NCBI GenBank assembly: GCA_944380395.1 | Contig: CALWHM010000010.1 | Coordinates: forward strand, 1 to 55,320 | Origin: an uncultured Clostridia bacterium | GTDB lineage: Bacteria > Bacillota > Clostridia > Christensenellales > UBA3700 | Length of the DNA: 55,320 bases | Direction of reading: 5' to 3' | Shown: one piece after another, positions 1 to 9,778 of the stretch | Layout: every line of letters begins with the position of its first letter | How positions within the stretch are numbered: the stretch's first letter is position 1 | Notes under the pieces: model-generated | What the model was told of the DNA's origin: nothing | Seen by the model: the letters and a program-made list of their open reading frames with translations, nothing else | Databases searched by the model: none | Program-made: the position numbers and the translations under genes

Positions 1-857
1 CTGTAAAGCGCCCACTCCTCGCTTCCGCGGGGATATTCCCAGTCAAAGTCCGCGCCGTCAACGTCCAGCTCTTCCACAAGCTCTACTATGCTCTGCACGG
101 CGTTGTCCATATGGTCGCGGTACACTTCCCCCATTGTGGCGCCTTCACGCACGGGGAACACGGTCACGGTTATGTCCACATCGCGCGCGCCTATCATATT
201 TTTCAGCTCCGAAAGCGCCTTATCCGCGCCCTCCACGGGCACGACGTTGCCCTCGGGGTCAAAGTTGCCGTAAGCGATAAACTGCACGTCCGTGACTATG
301 TCGAAACAGTCGGGGTCGATAAGTCCCTGCCCTACGTGTTCGGGACGAATGTACGTGGATACGCGGAAATCGTTGTTTTCGCGCGCCTGCAAGTTATATA
401 CGGCAATATCCGATATGCGGACGGTGTTCTTAAAGTCGTCTATCACCACCTTTATCTTTTTCGTGGTGACTCCGTAAAATGTGGCAAGCCTGTTCTCTCC
501 TATCTCGCACTGGCGGTAGCAAAGTTCCCACTCGCCGCCGTTTTCGTAATAGACGGAAAACTGCTTCACGTTGTACCCCGTTTCGTTGAGCAAAAGCGCG
601 TTGACTTCCCGCTCCGCGCCGAAGTCTATCACCGCTTCCGCGCCCTTTGAGCTTACGTTCCATGCGGTCATCTTGCTGTTGTCGAAAGCCATAGCCGCGC
701 CGCCCGAACCGGATATTTCGGCGGTTTTTGCCAAATTTTCCTCCGAAATGCCCAAGTTGTTGTCCCTTGAAAGAGTGACTCCGTAAAAAATGAGCAGAGC
801 CGAGGCAATGACGGCGATGACCGCAAGCGGCCAAATCTTTTTCAAAATTTTTCCCAT
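1..857 (-). CDS. GH18 family glycoside hydrolase, partial (3' end beyond window)
   Basis: The reading frame starts at ATG 857 behind AAGGTGG and stays open to the window edge, giving about 285 residues. It begins MGKILKKIWPLAVIAVIA, a signal anchor (about residues 7-28). Residues about 45-150 resemble an F5/8 type C (discoidin, CBM32-like) carbohydrate-binding domain. The frame then enters a TIM-barrel-like region and reaches DGADFDWEYP, which fits the GH18 catalytic signature DxxDxDxE with the last Glu as proton donor. Family members hydrolyse chitin, peptidoglycan glycans or related N-acetylglucosamine polymers; the anchor puts the enzyme on the outer face of the membrane. The substrate cannot be told, and a spore cortex or cell-wall role is possible. 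It has its own promoter and is followed upstream by the rny terminator. Confidence 0.82.
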   Translation of the reverse strand, partial: MGKILKKIWPLAVIAVIASALLIFYGVTLSRDNNLGISEENLAKTAEISGSGGAAMAFDNSKMTAWNVSSKGAEAVIDFGAEREVNALLLNETGYNVKQFSVYYENGGEWELCYRQCEIGENRLATFYGVTTKKIKVVIDDFKNTVRISDIAVYNLQARENNDFRVSTYIRPEHVGQGLIDPDCFDIVTDVQFIAYGNFDPEGNVVPVEGADKALSELKNMIGARDVDITVTVFPVREGATMGEVYRDHMDNAVQSIVELVEELDVDGADFDWEYPRGSEEWALY

Positions 858-904
858 AAGTTCCACCTTGTCAAATTTATTTACGAATAATATTGCCCGC
901 ATTT

Positions 905-933
905 ATATTATCATAAAAAAGCGCCCGGGTCAA
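905..933 (-). promoter_or_regulatory. Sigma-A-type promoter of the GH18 gene
   Basis: On the minus strand TTGACC (928-933) and TAATAT (905-910) are separated by 17 bp, about 48 bp upstream of the GH18 start codon. Confidence 0.6.
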
Positions 934-996
934 GATAAAAAGTCTTTTTTACCCGATATTTGTCTGTTTTGCGCAAGTAAACGCTTTGAAACAGGC

Positions 997-1020
997 AAAA
1001 AACGCACCCCGAAGGGTGCG
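997..1020 (-). terminator. Rho-independent terminator after rny
   Basis: A 7-bp stem (1003-1009 with 1014-1020, tetraloop) is followed on the minus strand by six T. It lies 19 bp after the rny stop codon. Confidence 0.85.
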
Positions 1021-1038
1021 CTTTAAGCTGTATTCTTT

Positions 1039-2643
1039 TTACTTTGCGTATTCCACGCTTCTAAGCTCTCTTATGACGTTGACTTTTATCTGCCCGGGAT
1101 AGTCCAGCTCCGCTTCCAGCTTTTTGGCGATTTCCTTTGCCATGAACATAGTGGCGTTGTCGTCCACTTCCTCCGGCTTGACCATAACGCGGATCTCCCT
1201 GCCCGCCTGAATGGCGAAAGACTGCTCCACGCCCGCGAAGGAATTGGCTACGTTCTCTATCTTTTCCAAGCGTTTGACGTAGTTTTCTATGGACTCCCTT
1301 CTTGCTCCGGGACGCGCGCCCGAGATAGCGTCCGCCGCCTGCACGATAATTGCTTCTATCGTGGTGGGTTCCACGTCGTTATGGTGCGCTTCCACCGCGT
1401 GAATGACGGCGGGAGACTCCTTAAAGCGTTTGAGCAGTTCCACGCCTATGGATACGTGCGTGCCCTCCACTTCATGGTCCACGGCTTTGCCTATGTCATG
1501 CAAAAGCCCCGCCCTTCTGCACACCTTGAAGTCCGCGCCCAGCTCCGTTGCCAAAGAACCTGCCAAATAGCTGACTTCCAGAGAGTGTTTGAGCACGTTC
1601 TGCCCGTAACTTGTGCGGTATTTGAGCCTGCCCAGCAATTTGATGACCTCGGGATGCAGACCGTATACGCCCGCATCGAAAGCAGCGTTTTCCGCGGCTT
1701 CTTTCATCTGATTGTCCAGCTCGCGCCTGACTTTTTCCACCGTTTCTTCTATACGCGCGGGGTGTATCCTGCCGTCCGCCACAAGGCGCTCTATGGCAAG
1801 TTTCGCAACTTCCCTTCTCACGGGATCGAACGCGGACACGGTGACCACGTCCGGGGTGTCGTCTATGATAAGATCCACGCCCGTGCAGTTTTCTATGGAG
1901 CGGATATTTCTGCCCACTCTGCCGATAAGTCTGCCCTTCATCTCATCCCCGGGCAACTCCACCGTGGATACGCATATCTCGGAAGAGTGATCCACCGCGC
2001 AGCGCTGGACCGCCTGACCCACAATGTTGCGGGCGCGCTTTTCCGCCTCGTCTTTGGCGGACTGCTCTATCTCTCTCGCCTTTTCGCCCGCGTCCTTGCG
2101 CACCTCGTCCAAAAGCTGCTCCATCAATTGAGCTTTGGCTTCTTCCTGGGTGAGCTGAGCCACCTTTTCCAGCTGTTCGAGCATTTTTTCGTGAGCGTGG
2201 GACAGTTCCGCCTGAACTGCCGCTATCTCCTGCTCTTTTACTTCGATGCCCTTCTTTCTGTCGTCGAGAGAAGCGGACTTTTTGTCCAAAAGCAGTTCCC
2301 TGGACGCCAATTGATCTTCCCTTTGGGAAAGTCTGTTTTCGGAGCGCTGCAACTCCGCCCTGCGTTCCCTGGACTCCTTGTCCAGTTCCGAACGCATTTT
2401 GTGCTGTTCTTCTTTGATTTCCAGCCTTGCTTCCTTTAAGTAAGTGTCCGCATTGGATTTTGCGCTATCCAAAAGCCGCGCGCACTCTTCTTTGATGGAT
2501 CCGAGTTTTTTACGCGCGCCGAATCTGAAAGCCAGATACGCTGCCACCGCGCCTATAACGAGCGCAGCCACTATGCCTACGGCGATACCTATAGCCTCGC
2601 CGGTTCCGACACTGCAAAGGAGAAAGCTTGCCGATTTCAACAT
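1039..2643 (-). CDS. rny: Ribonuclease Y
   Basis: Membrane-anchored endoribonuclease that starts bulk mRNA decay in Firmicutes. The 534 residues show the family order: N-terminal transmembrane helix (about 13-37), long charged coiled coil (about 40-200), KH domain with the GRVGRN loop (about 230-290), and HD phosphohydrolase domain with [13 protein letters not shown] (about 376-390). Length is close to the usual 520. ATG 2643 is preceded by GGGAGGAA. It has its own consensus promoter and terminator and so is a single-gene unit after recA, the same order as in Bacillus subtilis. The family assignment is secure. Confidence 0.96.
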   Translation of the reverse strand: MLKSASFLLCSVGTGEAIGIAVGIVAALVIGAVAAYLAFRFGARKKLGSIKEECARLLDSAKSNADTYLKEARLEIKEEQHKMRSELDKESRERRAELQRSENRLSQREDQLASRELLLDKKSASLDDRKKGIEVKEQEIAAVQAELSHAHEKMLEQLEKVAQLTQEEAKAQLMEQLLDEVRKDAGEKAREIEQSAKDEAEKRARNIVGQAVQRCAVDHSSEICVSTVELPGDEMKGRLIGRVGRNIRSIENCTGVDLIIDDTPDVVTVSAFDPVRREVAKLAIERLVADGRIHPARIEETVEKVRRELDNQMKEAAENAAFDAGVYGLHPEVIKLLGRLKYRTSYGQNVLKHSLEVSYLAGSLATELGADFKVCRRAGLLHDIGKAVDHEVEGTHVSIGVELLKRFKESPAVIHAVEAHHNDVEPTTIEAIIVQAADAISGARPGARRESIENYVKRLEKIENVANSFAGVEQSFAIQAGREIRVMVKPEEVDDNATMFMAKEIAKKLEAELDYPGQIKVNVIRELRSVEYAK

Positions 2644-2741
2644 ATCAGTTCCTCCCGTTTCTGCCGCTTATGCGACATATTCTTAATTTGCGTACCGTAA
2701 TATAAAGGTATCCTCGCCCTTATAATCACAGTATTTTAATT

Positions 2742-2770
2742 ATTATAATATATATATTAAGATATGTCAA
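2742..2770 (-). promoter_or_regulatory. Consensus promoter of rny
   Basis: TTGACA (2765-2770), a 17-bp spacer and TATAAT (2742-2747) on the minus strand: a perfect sigma-A match. The expected leader to the rny ATG is about 90 nt, with no obvious structure. Confidence 0.85.
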
Positions 2771-2822
2771 GTATGCCGACGATAATAATGTTATACGGCA
2801 ACATATCCCGCCCCGAAAGCGG

Positions 2823-2848
2823 AAAAAAGCCGCGCATTTAAGCGCGGC
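2823..2848 (-). terminator. Terminator after recA
   Basis: Stem GCCGCGC/GCGCGGC (2829-2835 with 2842-2848) is followed on the minus strand by six T (complement of 2823-2828), 20 bp after the recA stop codon. Confidence 0.88.
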
Positions 2849-2868
2849 CGAACCGTTTGATTGAAAAC

Positions 2869-3882
2869 TTATTTTTTTTCGTTCATCATCTCTTTGAGTT
2901 TTGCGGTTATCTCTTCCGCAACTTCGGGATTGTCGTCCAGGAACTGAATGGCTTTTTCCCTGCCCTGACCTATCTTGTCGCCGTTGTAGCTGAACCACGA
3001 ACCCGTCTTTACCACCACGCCTTTTTCCTGCGCCGTATCTATAAGACAGCCGTTTGCGGAGATGCCTTTGCCGAAGATGATGTCAAACTCCGCCGTTTTG
3101 AAGGGAGGCGCAAGTTTGTTTTTGACTATCTTGGCGCGCGTGCGGTTGCCCACTATCTCACTGCCGCTCTTTATCGCGTCGCCCTTTCTTATTTCAAGTC
3201 TGACGCTGGCGTAGAATTTGAGCGCTCTGCCGCCCGTGGTGGTTTCGGGATTGCCGAACATAACGCCCACCTTCTCCCTGAGCTGATTTATGAAGATTAT
3301 GCACGTTTTCGCCTTGTTCACCACGCCGGTGAGCTTTCTCAAAGCCTTGGACATAAGCCTTGCCTGCGCGCCCACGGTGGATTGATCCATCTCACCTTCT
3401 ATCTCCACGCGGGGAGTGAGCGCCGCCACGGAGTCTATTACTATAATATCCACGGCATTGCTGCGCACGAGCATATCCGCTATGTCCAGCGCCTGCTCTC
3501 CGTTATCCGGCTGCGACACGTATAAGTCGCGTATGTTCACGCCCAGATTTTCCGCATATACGGGGTCTAAGGCGTGCTCCGCGTCTATAAAGGCGGCGGT
3601 GCCGCCGTTCCTTTGGCAGGAAGCCACCGCGTGCAGCGCAACCGTGGTCTTACCCGAAGATTCGGGTCCGTATATCTCCACTATCCTGCCGCGCGGGAAG
3701 CCGCCCACGCCCAGCGCAAAGTCCAAAGTAAGGCAGTCAGTGGATATGACTTCTATCGGTTCCACCTGACCGTCGCCCATCTTCATTATGGCGCCCTTGC
3801 CGAATTGCTTTTCTATCTTGGCTATCGCCTCATCGAGCAGATCGCTTTTTTCCTTTACCTTCTTTCCTTCTTCTGTTGCCAT
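2869..3882 (-). CDS. recA: Recombinase RecA
   Basis: DNA-dependent ATPase for homologous recombination and SOS induction. At 337 residues it is slightly short for the family because of a short C-terminal tail. Walker A GPESSGKT is at about 72-79; the Walker B region [12 protein letters not shown], the loop 1/2 region with [14 protein letters not shown]-like sequence and [22 protein letters not shown] follow in order. ATG 3880-3882 shares its A with the TAA stop of cinA (TAATG), with GGAG inside the cinA end, so recA is translationally coupled to cinA. No LexA-type operator was recognised nearby; transcription probably comes from the ftsK or rimO side. A strong terminator follows. Confidence 0.98.
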   Translation of the reverse strand: MATEEGKKVKEKSDLLDEAIAKIEKQFGKGAIMKMGDGQVEPIEVISTDCLTLDFALGVGGFPRGRIVEIYGPESSGKTTVALHAVASCQRNGGTAAFIDAEHALDPVYAENLGVNIRDLYVSQPDNGEQALDIADMLVRSNAVDIIVIDSVAALTPRVEIEGEMDQSTVGAQARLMSKALRKLTGVVNKAKTCIIFINQLREKVGVMFGNPETTTGGRALKFYASVRLEIRKGDAIKSGSEIVGNRTRAKIVKNKLAPPFKTAEFDIIFGKGISANGCLIDTAQEKGVVVKTGSWFSYNGDKIGQGREKAIQFLDDNPEVAEEITAKLKEMMNEKK

Positions 3883-4601
3883 TACTTGTTCTCCTTATCT
3901 GCGTTTTCTATGCTTTTAAGCGCGTAGAACATAGCCGCATTGGCTACGCATTTTCTCAAATAGTTTCTGTCCCCCGTCAGGTTGAGGCGGTATATCTTGC
4001 CGCCGCGCCTTGTGGATATGCCCACGTACGCAAGTCCCACGGGAGTGCCCTTCTCATCGCTGTCCGGTCCCGCGCAGCCCGTGGTGGCTATGCCCAGATC
4101 CACGTCGCGGTTTTCCATAAGTCCGCGCGCCATCTCCCCCGCCGTTTCCTTGGATATGGCGCCGTAAGTTTCCAGCGTGGAGAGCTTGACGTGCAGGCGC
4201 CTGACTTTGGACGCGTTGGTGTATGTGACCAATCCCTCCGAAAGCACCTCACTTGCGCCGGGTACGTCCACTATCGCGGAACATATCATTCCGCCCGTGA
4301 TGGATTCCGCAACTATCAGCCTTATCCCCTTTTCACGGCAGCTGTCCACCAATTTTTTGGCGATGGAACAGTCCTCGTCCGCGTATATCTTGTCCGCGAA
4401 GGCGGTTTTTATCATATCCAAAGTTCGGTTGAACTCCACCTCTTCCGCGTCCTTGTTCAGCACCAAAATAGTGCCGTCCAGACACTCTTCCGAATAATCC
4501 ACGGATATACTGCCCGTTTTCAGATATTGCGCAATGTCAGACCTTTTCAAGCCGAAAGTTTTGATTACGCAATAGTTTTTGAATTGATCGTCTGTCAGCA
4601 T
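3882..4601 (-). CDS. cinA: CinA-type nicotinamide-nucleotide amidohydrolase lacking the COG1058 domain
   Basis: The C-terminal part (about 85-235) matches the PncC/CinA-C amidohydrolase that converts NMN to nicotinate mononucleotide: [23 protein letters not shown], then [24 protein letters not shown]. Residues 1-85 resemble the middle (KH-like) linker of full CinA. The N-terminal pyrophosphatase/MoaB-like domain of about 170 residues is absent, and pgsA abuts directly upstream, leaving no room for it. The pgsA-cinA-recA order is a conserved Firmicutes trio. It overlaps the recA start by one base, and its ATG follows the pgsA stop directly. Activity is inferred from the family. Confidence 0.9.
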   Translation of the reverse strand: MLTDDQFKNYCVIKTFGLKRSDIAQYLKTGSISVDYSEECLDGTILVLNKDAEEVEFNRTLDMIKTAFADKIYADEDCSIAKKLVDSCREKGIRLIVAESITGGMICSAIVDVPGASEVLSEGLVTYTNASKVRRLHVKLSTLETYGAISKETAGEMARGLMENRDVDLGIATTGCAGPDSDEKGTPVGLAYVGISTRRGGKIYRLNLTGDRNYLRKCVANAAMFYALKSIENADKENK

Positions 4602-5258
4602 TTATTTTCCCTCCTTATCCGCGCTTGTTTCCGCCTGCGCGCTTTCCGCCGAATTTGCGGCGGCATTTTCTTCCTTATCTTCTTCAAACATTGCCCTGTT
4701 CTTATAGATGTAGTGCACGCCGGATATGACCGTGAGCAGCGTGGCTATTATCAGTTCGACAAAGCCTATCCAGGTCAGCACCACGTGCAGGGGCGAAAAG
4801 AGCAGCGTGGTAAGCGCGCTGAGCGTGACCACCGTTTTCAGCTTGCCCATCTTGTCCGCGGCTATCACAAAACTTTTCAGCGCGGCTATCTGGCGCAGCA
4901 GACCTATGATAAATTCACGGGCGATGATTATCACGCAGCATATCATTGCAACGTAAGGTATGCCTATAACGTCGAAATAACGCCCGTCCACCACAAAGGC
5001 AAGTCCCGCGATGACGAGAATTTTGTCCGCGATGGGGTCCAGGAACTTGCCCAAGTCCGTGACCATATTGTACTTGCGCGCGATGTATCCGTCGAAAAAG
5101 TCCGTCCAGCCCGCAAGCGTAAACAGCGCGCCCGTTATCGCGCACACCCAAACTTCCAGCGATTGCAGGCAGTAAGCCGCTATTATAAGCGGTATTAGCG
5201 CCAGCCTGGCTATCGTTATCTTAGTAGGCAAATTTATATGTATCTTTCCCATAATCAC
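4602..5258 (-). CDS. pgsA: CDP-diacylglycerol--glycerol-3-phosphate 3-phosphatidyltransferase
   Basis: Integral membrane enzyme of phosphatidylglycerol synthesis. The CDP-alcohol phosphotransferase signature D-G-x2-A-R-x8-G-x3-D-x3-D is visible in DFFDGYIARKYN...GKFLDPIAD (about 53-80). Several hydrophobic helices follow, then a short acidic/Ala-rich tail. The start is GTG 5258, about 7 nt after GGGGAGG and overlapping the rimO stop (GTGA); an in-frame ATG two codons later sits too far from that site. The transferase reaction is assigned from the family; related CDP-alcohol enzymes share the motif, but the neighbours rimO and cinA support pgsA. Confidence 0.94.
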   Translation of the reverse strand: MIMGKIHINLPTKITIARLALIPLIIAAYCLQSLEVWVCAITGALFTLAGWTDFFDGYIARKYNMVTDLGKFLDPIADKILVIAGLAFVVDGRYFDVIGIPYVAMICCVIIIAREFIIGLLRQIAALKSFVIAADKMGKLKTVVTLSALTTLLFSPLHVVLTWIGFVELIIATLLTVISGVHYIYKNRAMFEEDKEENAAANSAESAQAETSADKEGK

Positions 5259-6583
5259 TCCGTTACCTCCCCTATGAGGTCCTCACCGCATACGCCCGTT
5301 ATCTTCACGCGGTACACTCCGCCCACGTCTACGGGTATGTCCGATTTGAAATACGTCACGCCGTCCACGTCCGGGGTCTGGAACTCCGTCCTGCCCGCAA
5401 ACGCCTGCCTGTCGTAATCTATATCCTCGTACACCACGTCAAACACCCTGCCGATAAGCGCCTGCTTATCCCGCGAGGAAATTGCGTTCTGCACGGCGTA
5501 AGCCTTCTTCACGCGCGCCGCCTTCACCCGCTCCGCCACCTGCTCGGGCAGCTTTGCCGCGGGCGTGCCCTCTTCTTTGGAATAGGCGAAAAAGCCGCAG
5601 GCGTAAAAGTGCGCCTCTTCAAGGAAGGCAAGCAGTTCTTCAAACTCCTCCTCCCCCTCTCCGGGAAAGCCCGCTATAAACGTGGAGCGCACGAATATGC
5701 CCTTCTCACGCAGCTTTTTCACAAGCCCGCGTATCTGCGCGCCGTTCACGCGCCTGCCCATCTTCTTTAATATCTTATCGTTTATATGTTGCAAAGGTAT
5801 GTCAACATACTTGCAAATTTTTTCGTTTTTTGCAATATATTCGATAAGTTCGTCGTCCACCTGCTCCGGATAGAGATAGAGCAGTCTTATCCGCTCGAAA
5901 TCGAGTTTGCTCAGCTCTTCCAAGAGCGGTATGAGCATTTTTTTGCCCTTGTCCGTGCCGTAACGCGTCACGTCCTGCGCCACAAGGATAAGCTCTTTCA
6001 CGCCCCAGCCTTCCGCAAGTTCCTTTGCCTCCGCCGCAAGTTCTTCAAGCGGACGGGAAGTATAGTTGCCGCGTATGTATGGTATGGCGCAGTATGTGCA
6101 GCGGTTGGAACAGCCTTCCGCTATCTTCAAGTACGCGTAGTGCGCGGGCGTGGTGAGTATGCGCTTGCTTGTAAAGTGCCTGTCGTTTATGTCGTTGAAG
6201 AGCATTTCCGCCGCTCCGCCCGCAAGCACTCTGTCCGCCGCGGTGGGAATGTCCGCGTATCTGTCCGTGCCCGCAAGCACGTCTATTTCGGGTATGCCCT
6301 CTTTAAGCTCCGCGCCGTAACGCTGCGCAAGACAGCCGCTGACTATCAGCGCTCTGCACCTGCCGCTCTTATATGACGCGGCTTCCAATATCGCGTCTAT
6401 GCTCTCCTGCTTAGCCGGGTCGATAAAGCCGCAGGTGTTCACGAGTATGGCGTCCGCCTGCGCAAGGTCGGACACGGGCGTATAGCCGCGCTCGGCAAAG
6501 TATGCCAAGGCGTTTTCCGTGTCCACTCTGTTTTTATCGCACCCCAGGGAGATGACTCCCAAATTCTTTTCCCTTTCAGACAT
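5255..6583 (-). CDS. rimO: Ribosomal protein S12 methylthiotransferase RimO
   Basis: Radical-SAM enzyme that adds a methylthio group to a conserved Asp of ribosomal protein S12. The 442 residues contain the N-terminal UPF0004 domain with cluster cysteines (SLGCDKNRVD, NTCGFI, VSGCLAQR), the radical-SAM motif GCSNRCTYCAIP (about 155-166) and a C-terminal TRAM domain. GCDKNRVD and the S12-type context separate it from MiaB. The ATG at 6583 has no clear Shine-Dalgarno sequence and lies 20 bp after ftsK, so ftsK read-through is likely. It overlaps pgsA by 4 nt. Confidence 0.95.
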   Translation of the reverse strand: MSEREKNLGVISLGCDKNRVDTENALAYFAERGYTPVSDLAQADAILVNTCGFIDPAKQESIDAILEAASYKSGRCRALIVSGCLAQRYGAELKEGIPEIDVLAGTDRYADIPTAADRVLAGGAAEMLFNDINDRHFTSKRILTTPAHYAYLKIAEGCSNRCTYCAIPYIRGNYTSRPLEELAAEAKELAEGWGVKELILVAQDVTRYGTDKGKKMLIPLLEELSKLDFERIRLLYLYPEQVDDELIEYIAKNEKICKYVDIPLQHINDKILKKMGRRVNGAQIRGLVKKLREKGIFVRSTFIAGFPGEGEEEFEELLAFLEEAHFYACGFFAYSKEEGTPAAKLPEQVAERVKAARVKKAYAVQNAISSRDKQALIGRVFDVVYEDIDYDRQAFAGRTEFQTPDVDGVTYFKSDIPVDVGGVYRVKITGVCGEDLIGEVTE

Positions 6584-6603
6584 AGTCGTTTATATATTTG
6601 CGC

Positions 6604-9603
6604 TTATTCGTCGTCGCCGTAGGCGGCTTTGAACTGCTCCATCGTCATAAGCACCGCCCTGTCCTTTTTGCCGGCTATCTGCGGCTCCACATAGCCCTTT
6701 GCCGCCATCTTGTCCACCAGCCTTGCCGCCCTGTTGTAGCCAAGGCTGAATACCCTTTGTATGCGGGATATGGACACCGTGCCCATTTCCACCACGTATT
6801 TGAGCGCGGGCACGAAGTAAGGGTCTTCCGCCATGGCGCCGTCGCCGAGTTCTCCCATATTGGTCAGATTTCCGCTCTTTGCTTCCTCGTCCCCCGAATA
6901 GTCCACGGTGGTGATATACTTTTCTATTTCGGGGTCGAAGTTCGCCTTGTTGTGCTCCTTCACATAGTTGGCTACGGCGTATATCTCCTTGCTCAAAATC
7001 AGCGCGCCCTGCACGCGGATCATATTCGGCTTGCTGCCCTCTTTATAGAGCATATCGCCAAGGCGCAGCAGTTTTTCCGCGCCCACGGTATCCAAAATGG
7101 TCTTGGAGTCCACCGCGGACGTGACCGCAAACGCGATACGCGTGGGCAGGTTCGCCTTTATCGTGCCCGTTATGACGTCCACGGACGGGCGCTGGGTCGC
7201 CAATATCATACTTATACCCGCCGCGCGCGCTTTCTGCGCCAAACGCTTTGTATACTGTTCAAAATCCCTACCTACGGGAGAGGTCATAATATCGCCCACC
7301 TCGTCCACTATCAGCAGAATGTTGGGCAGTTTGTTCTCCGGCTTTTTGGCATTGTACTCGCTCAGATTGCTGACCATATTCTCACCGAACAGATTGTAGC
7401 GGTACTCCATTTCGTTGACCAGCCACTTTAAGGCGTTTATAGCCATATGCTCGTCGGAGATGGCTTTGGGCAGCAGCATATGCGGCATGCCCTCGTACGG
7501 CTTGAATTCCACCACCTTGGGGTCGATGAGCAGCACCCTGAGGTCGTCGGGCGAATACTTGTAAACCATACTGCAAAGCAGGCAGTTCAGGAACACGCTC
7601 TTACCCGAGCCGCTGGAACCTGCGACCAGCGCGTGGGGGAATTTGGTGATGTCGCACACATAGTTGTTATTGTCTATGTCCTTGCCCAGCGCGAAATAAA
7701 GACCCTTGTCCTTATCCGCACGGATAAATTCGGGAGAATTGATGACGGATTTGAGTCCCACCGTTCCCCTTTCCTTGTTAGGCACTTCCACGCCGACAAG
7801 GTTCTTTCCGCGGATAGGCGCTTCTATACGAATGCTGTCCACCATCAGGCAGGCGCGTATGTCCTCTTCCAGCTTGGGGATCTCGCGCACGGATATGGAG
7901 CGCGGCATTTGCAGCTCAAAGCGCGAAAACGCGGGTCCTTTGACTATGTTCACCACTTTCGCGGGCACTTTGAAGTCTTCAAGCGTGCGCTCAAGCTCCG
8001 CCGTCATAGCCATATAATCTTCATCGCCCGTGGGCTTTTCGTCATAGTTGTCCAAAAGGTCCATCTTGGGCGGCGTGTACCTCCCCGCTTTGACGGGTAC
8101 GAATACGGGTATGCCGTTGAATAAGCGTCCGTCCTCTTCCTTCTCCTCCGCCTTGGGCTTGTCCGCCTCCGGCTTGACGGGCGCGGGTTTGACCGCTTCC
8201 GGCTTTACGGGTTCGGGCTTGACAGGCTCCGGCTTGACGGGTTCGGGTTTAACGGGTTCCGGCTTGACGGGCTCGGGTTTTATAGCCTCGGGCTTGACGG
8301 GTTCGGGCTTGACGGGTTCGGGTTTTATCACCTCGGGTTTGACGGGTTCGGAAGCCTCTTCAGGCTTTCCGAAGAACTGCGAAAAGTCGTCAAAGGCGCG
8401 CTCACTGTGGTCGGACATATCCTGCATATTCTGCCTGCCGTCGTCCGCGGCGGGAATTTCCGGCGTCTGAGGCTTTTCAGACGCGCCGATCGCCCTGTTC
8501 ACAAAGCCTTCTATCTCACTGTCCGCCGTGCGCTCCGCGCTTTCTCCGCTCATTCTTGCCAAATTCTCACGGCGCATACGCTCGCGCTCTTCGTTATAGA
8601 AAAGCGATTCGTCGCCCGTAAAACGCCTTGACGCCCCCTCTTCGTTTGCGGGGTGATCCTCCTGCGGAGTGTACTCCCCGTAGAGCATACGCATACCGTC
8701 GTCGCGTGTGTACTCCTTGCGCTCCGCGCGCTTGGGGGCGGAGTCCCTGTCCCCGTACAACACTTCGCGGGCGGTATTGCTGTCCATCTCCCTGTATACG
8801 TCCACCACGGGCTTTACGTCGGGAATGAGTTCGTCGTCTATGACCTCCTGCTCTTCTTCAGCCAACTTGTCAATGGGCTTTACGTCCGTGGGGCGGTTAA
8901 AGAAGGTGGTGCGGAAAGTTCCGTCCAGCTTCTTGCCCGAAACTGTGCCGTTATACATATCCGTGCCCACGGTGCGGTAACCGTCCTGCGCGGGACGGGA
9001 ATATTCGTCCGAAGAAGTTATCTTGCCCAGCTTGCTTGCCCTGCGCGCGGCGACTATCTTGTCCAAATCGAACATACACACGATTATAAGCGCCGCAAGT
9101 CCCGCAGCCACAAGTCCCAATATGACCATGCTGAACACGTACATAAAGTCGGACAGCACCATAGGGAAGCCGAGCAGAGAAAACAGCACGCCGCCGGCGG
9201 TGTTCGCGCCCAGATAGCATTGCCTTATATACTCTCCCCAGCCGTGAGAAGCGTATTCATAAGAAGTGGCAAGGTGACACATCATTATGACCACGGAAAG
9301 CGTGCCCAAATAAAGGGCTGTCATACCAAGCGACACCTTTACTTTCACGCGGAATAACTTCAATATCGATACCGCAAACAGCGCCACGACTATGCCGTAA
9401 GAGGAAAAGCCGAATATTCCCAAAAAGAAGTATTTGTTTACGTATTCCCCCGCCGTTCCGAAAGCGCCGAACAAAATGAGCATAAACAGCACGGATATGC
9501 CGAGCAGAATAAGCCCGATAAATACGGAATTGCTCATACCCTTTTTGGGTTCGCCCGTATTATCCGCGCCGACGTTTTTCGTTACTTCATCCTTTTTTTT
9601 CAC
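6604..9603 (-). CDS. ftsK: DNA translocase FtsK/SpoIIIE
   Basis: Septum-anchored ATPase that pumps chromosomal DNA at division or sporulation. The 999 residues show four N-terminal membrane helices (about 25-180), a long charged linker, a motor domain with Walker A AGSSGSGKS (about 650) and Walker B ILLIVDEVGDIM, and a C-terminal winged-helix gamma domain. The linker contains about ten tandem PVKPE-type pentapeptides (about 418-485), visible as a 15-bp DNA repeat at 8150-8350; its length is probably variable between strains. Start is GTG 9603, 9 nt after AGGGAG; the nearby ATG is out of frame. FtsK and SpoIIIE cannot be told apart by sequence alone. Confidence 0.96.
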   Translation of the reverse strand: MKKKDEVTKNVGADNTGEPKKGMSNSVFIGLILLGISVLFMLILFGAFGTAGEYVNKYFFLGIFGFSSYGIVVALFAVSILKLFRVKVKVSLGMTALYLGTLSVVIMMCHLATSYEYASHGWGEYIRQCYLGANTAGGVLFSLLGFPMVLSDFMYVFSMVILGLVAAGLAALIIVCMFDLDKIVAARRASKLGKITSSDEYSRPAQDGYRTVGTDMYNGTVSGKKLDGTFRTTFFNRPTDVKPIDKLAEEEQEVIDDELIPDVKPVVDVYREMDSNTAREVLYGDRDSAPKRAERKEYTRDDGMRMLYGEYTPQEDHPANEEGASRRFTGDESLFYNEERERMRRENLARMSGESAERTADSEIEGFVNRAIGASEKPQTPEIPAADDGRQNMQDMSDHSERAFDDFSQFFGKPEEASEPVKPEVIKPEPVKPEPVKPEAIKPEPVKPEPVKPEPVKPEPVKPEPVKPEAVKPAPVKPEADKPKAEEKEEDGRLFNGIPVFVPVKAGRYTPPKMDLLDNYDEKPTGDEDYMAMTAELERTLEDFKVPAKVVNIVKGPAFSRFELQMPRSISVREIPKLEEDIRACLMVDSIRIEAPIRGKNLVGVEVPNKERGTVGLKSVINSPEFIRADKDKGLYFALGKDIDNNNYVCDITKFPHALVAGSSGSGKSVFLNCLLCSMVYKYSPDDLRVLLIDPKVVEFKPYEGMPHMLLPKAISDEHMAINALKWLVNEMEYRYNLFGENMVSNLSEYNAKKPENKLPNILLIVDEVGDIMTSPVGRDFEQYTKRLAQKARAAGISMILATQRPSVDVITGTIKANLPTRIAFAVTSAVDSKTILDTVGAEKLLRLGDMLYKEGSKPNMIRVQGALILSKEIYAVANYVKEHNKANFDPEIEKYITTVDYSGDEEAKSGNLTNMGELGDGAMAEDPYFVPALKYVVEMGTVSISRIQRVFSLGYNRAARLVDKMAAKGYVEPQIAGKKDRAVLMTMEQFKAAYGDDE
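8150..8350 (-). repeat. Tandem 15-bp coding repeat (PVKPE) in ftsK
   Basis: Near-identical 15-bp units encode PVKPE/PVKPA/AIKPE pentapeptides in the FtsK linker. Such low-complexity linkers are common in FtsK, and slippage could change copy number. Confidence 0.8.
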
Positions 9604-9637
9604 TAAGACATACTCCCTGCTTTAATCGGATACTCAA

Positions 9638-9667
9638 ATTATAGCACACGCACGGGTGAAAATACAA
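9638..9667 (-). promoter_or_regulatory. Promoter of ftsK
   Basis: TTGTAT (9662-9667), an 18-bp spacer and TATAAT (9638-9643) on the minus strand, about 35 bp upstream of the GTG start. It could serve the ftsK-rimO-pgsA-cinA-recA series. Confidence 0.6.
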
Positions 9668-9723
9668 GGGAATATCTTTTTTTATTAAATTTATTTATAT
9701 AATATAGCCGAAAGTTTTAATAC

Positions 9724-9769
9724 CTTGGCGGAGCCTTCCTTTCAGCCGAGAACGGAAAGCTCCGCCAAG
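9724..9769 (-). terminator. Inverted repeat after the M16 peptidase gene
   Basis: Perfect 11-bp arms CTTGGCGGAGC/GCTCCGCCAAG (9724-9734 and 9759-9769) lie 10 bp after the M16 stop codon. The minus strand has only GTATTAAAAC after it, so it is a poor intrinsic terminator; it may protect the 3' end instead. Confidence 0.45.
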
Positions 9770-9778
9770 CGATGTTTT

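Noticed and set aside
430-834. 134-residue basic open frame on the minus strand
   Set aside because: It is out of frame with the GH18 reading frame covering the same bases, which carries a signal anchor and catalytic motif.
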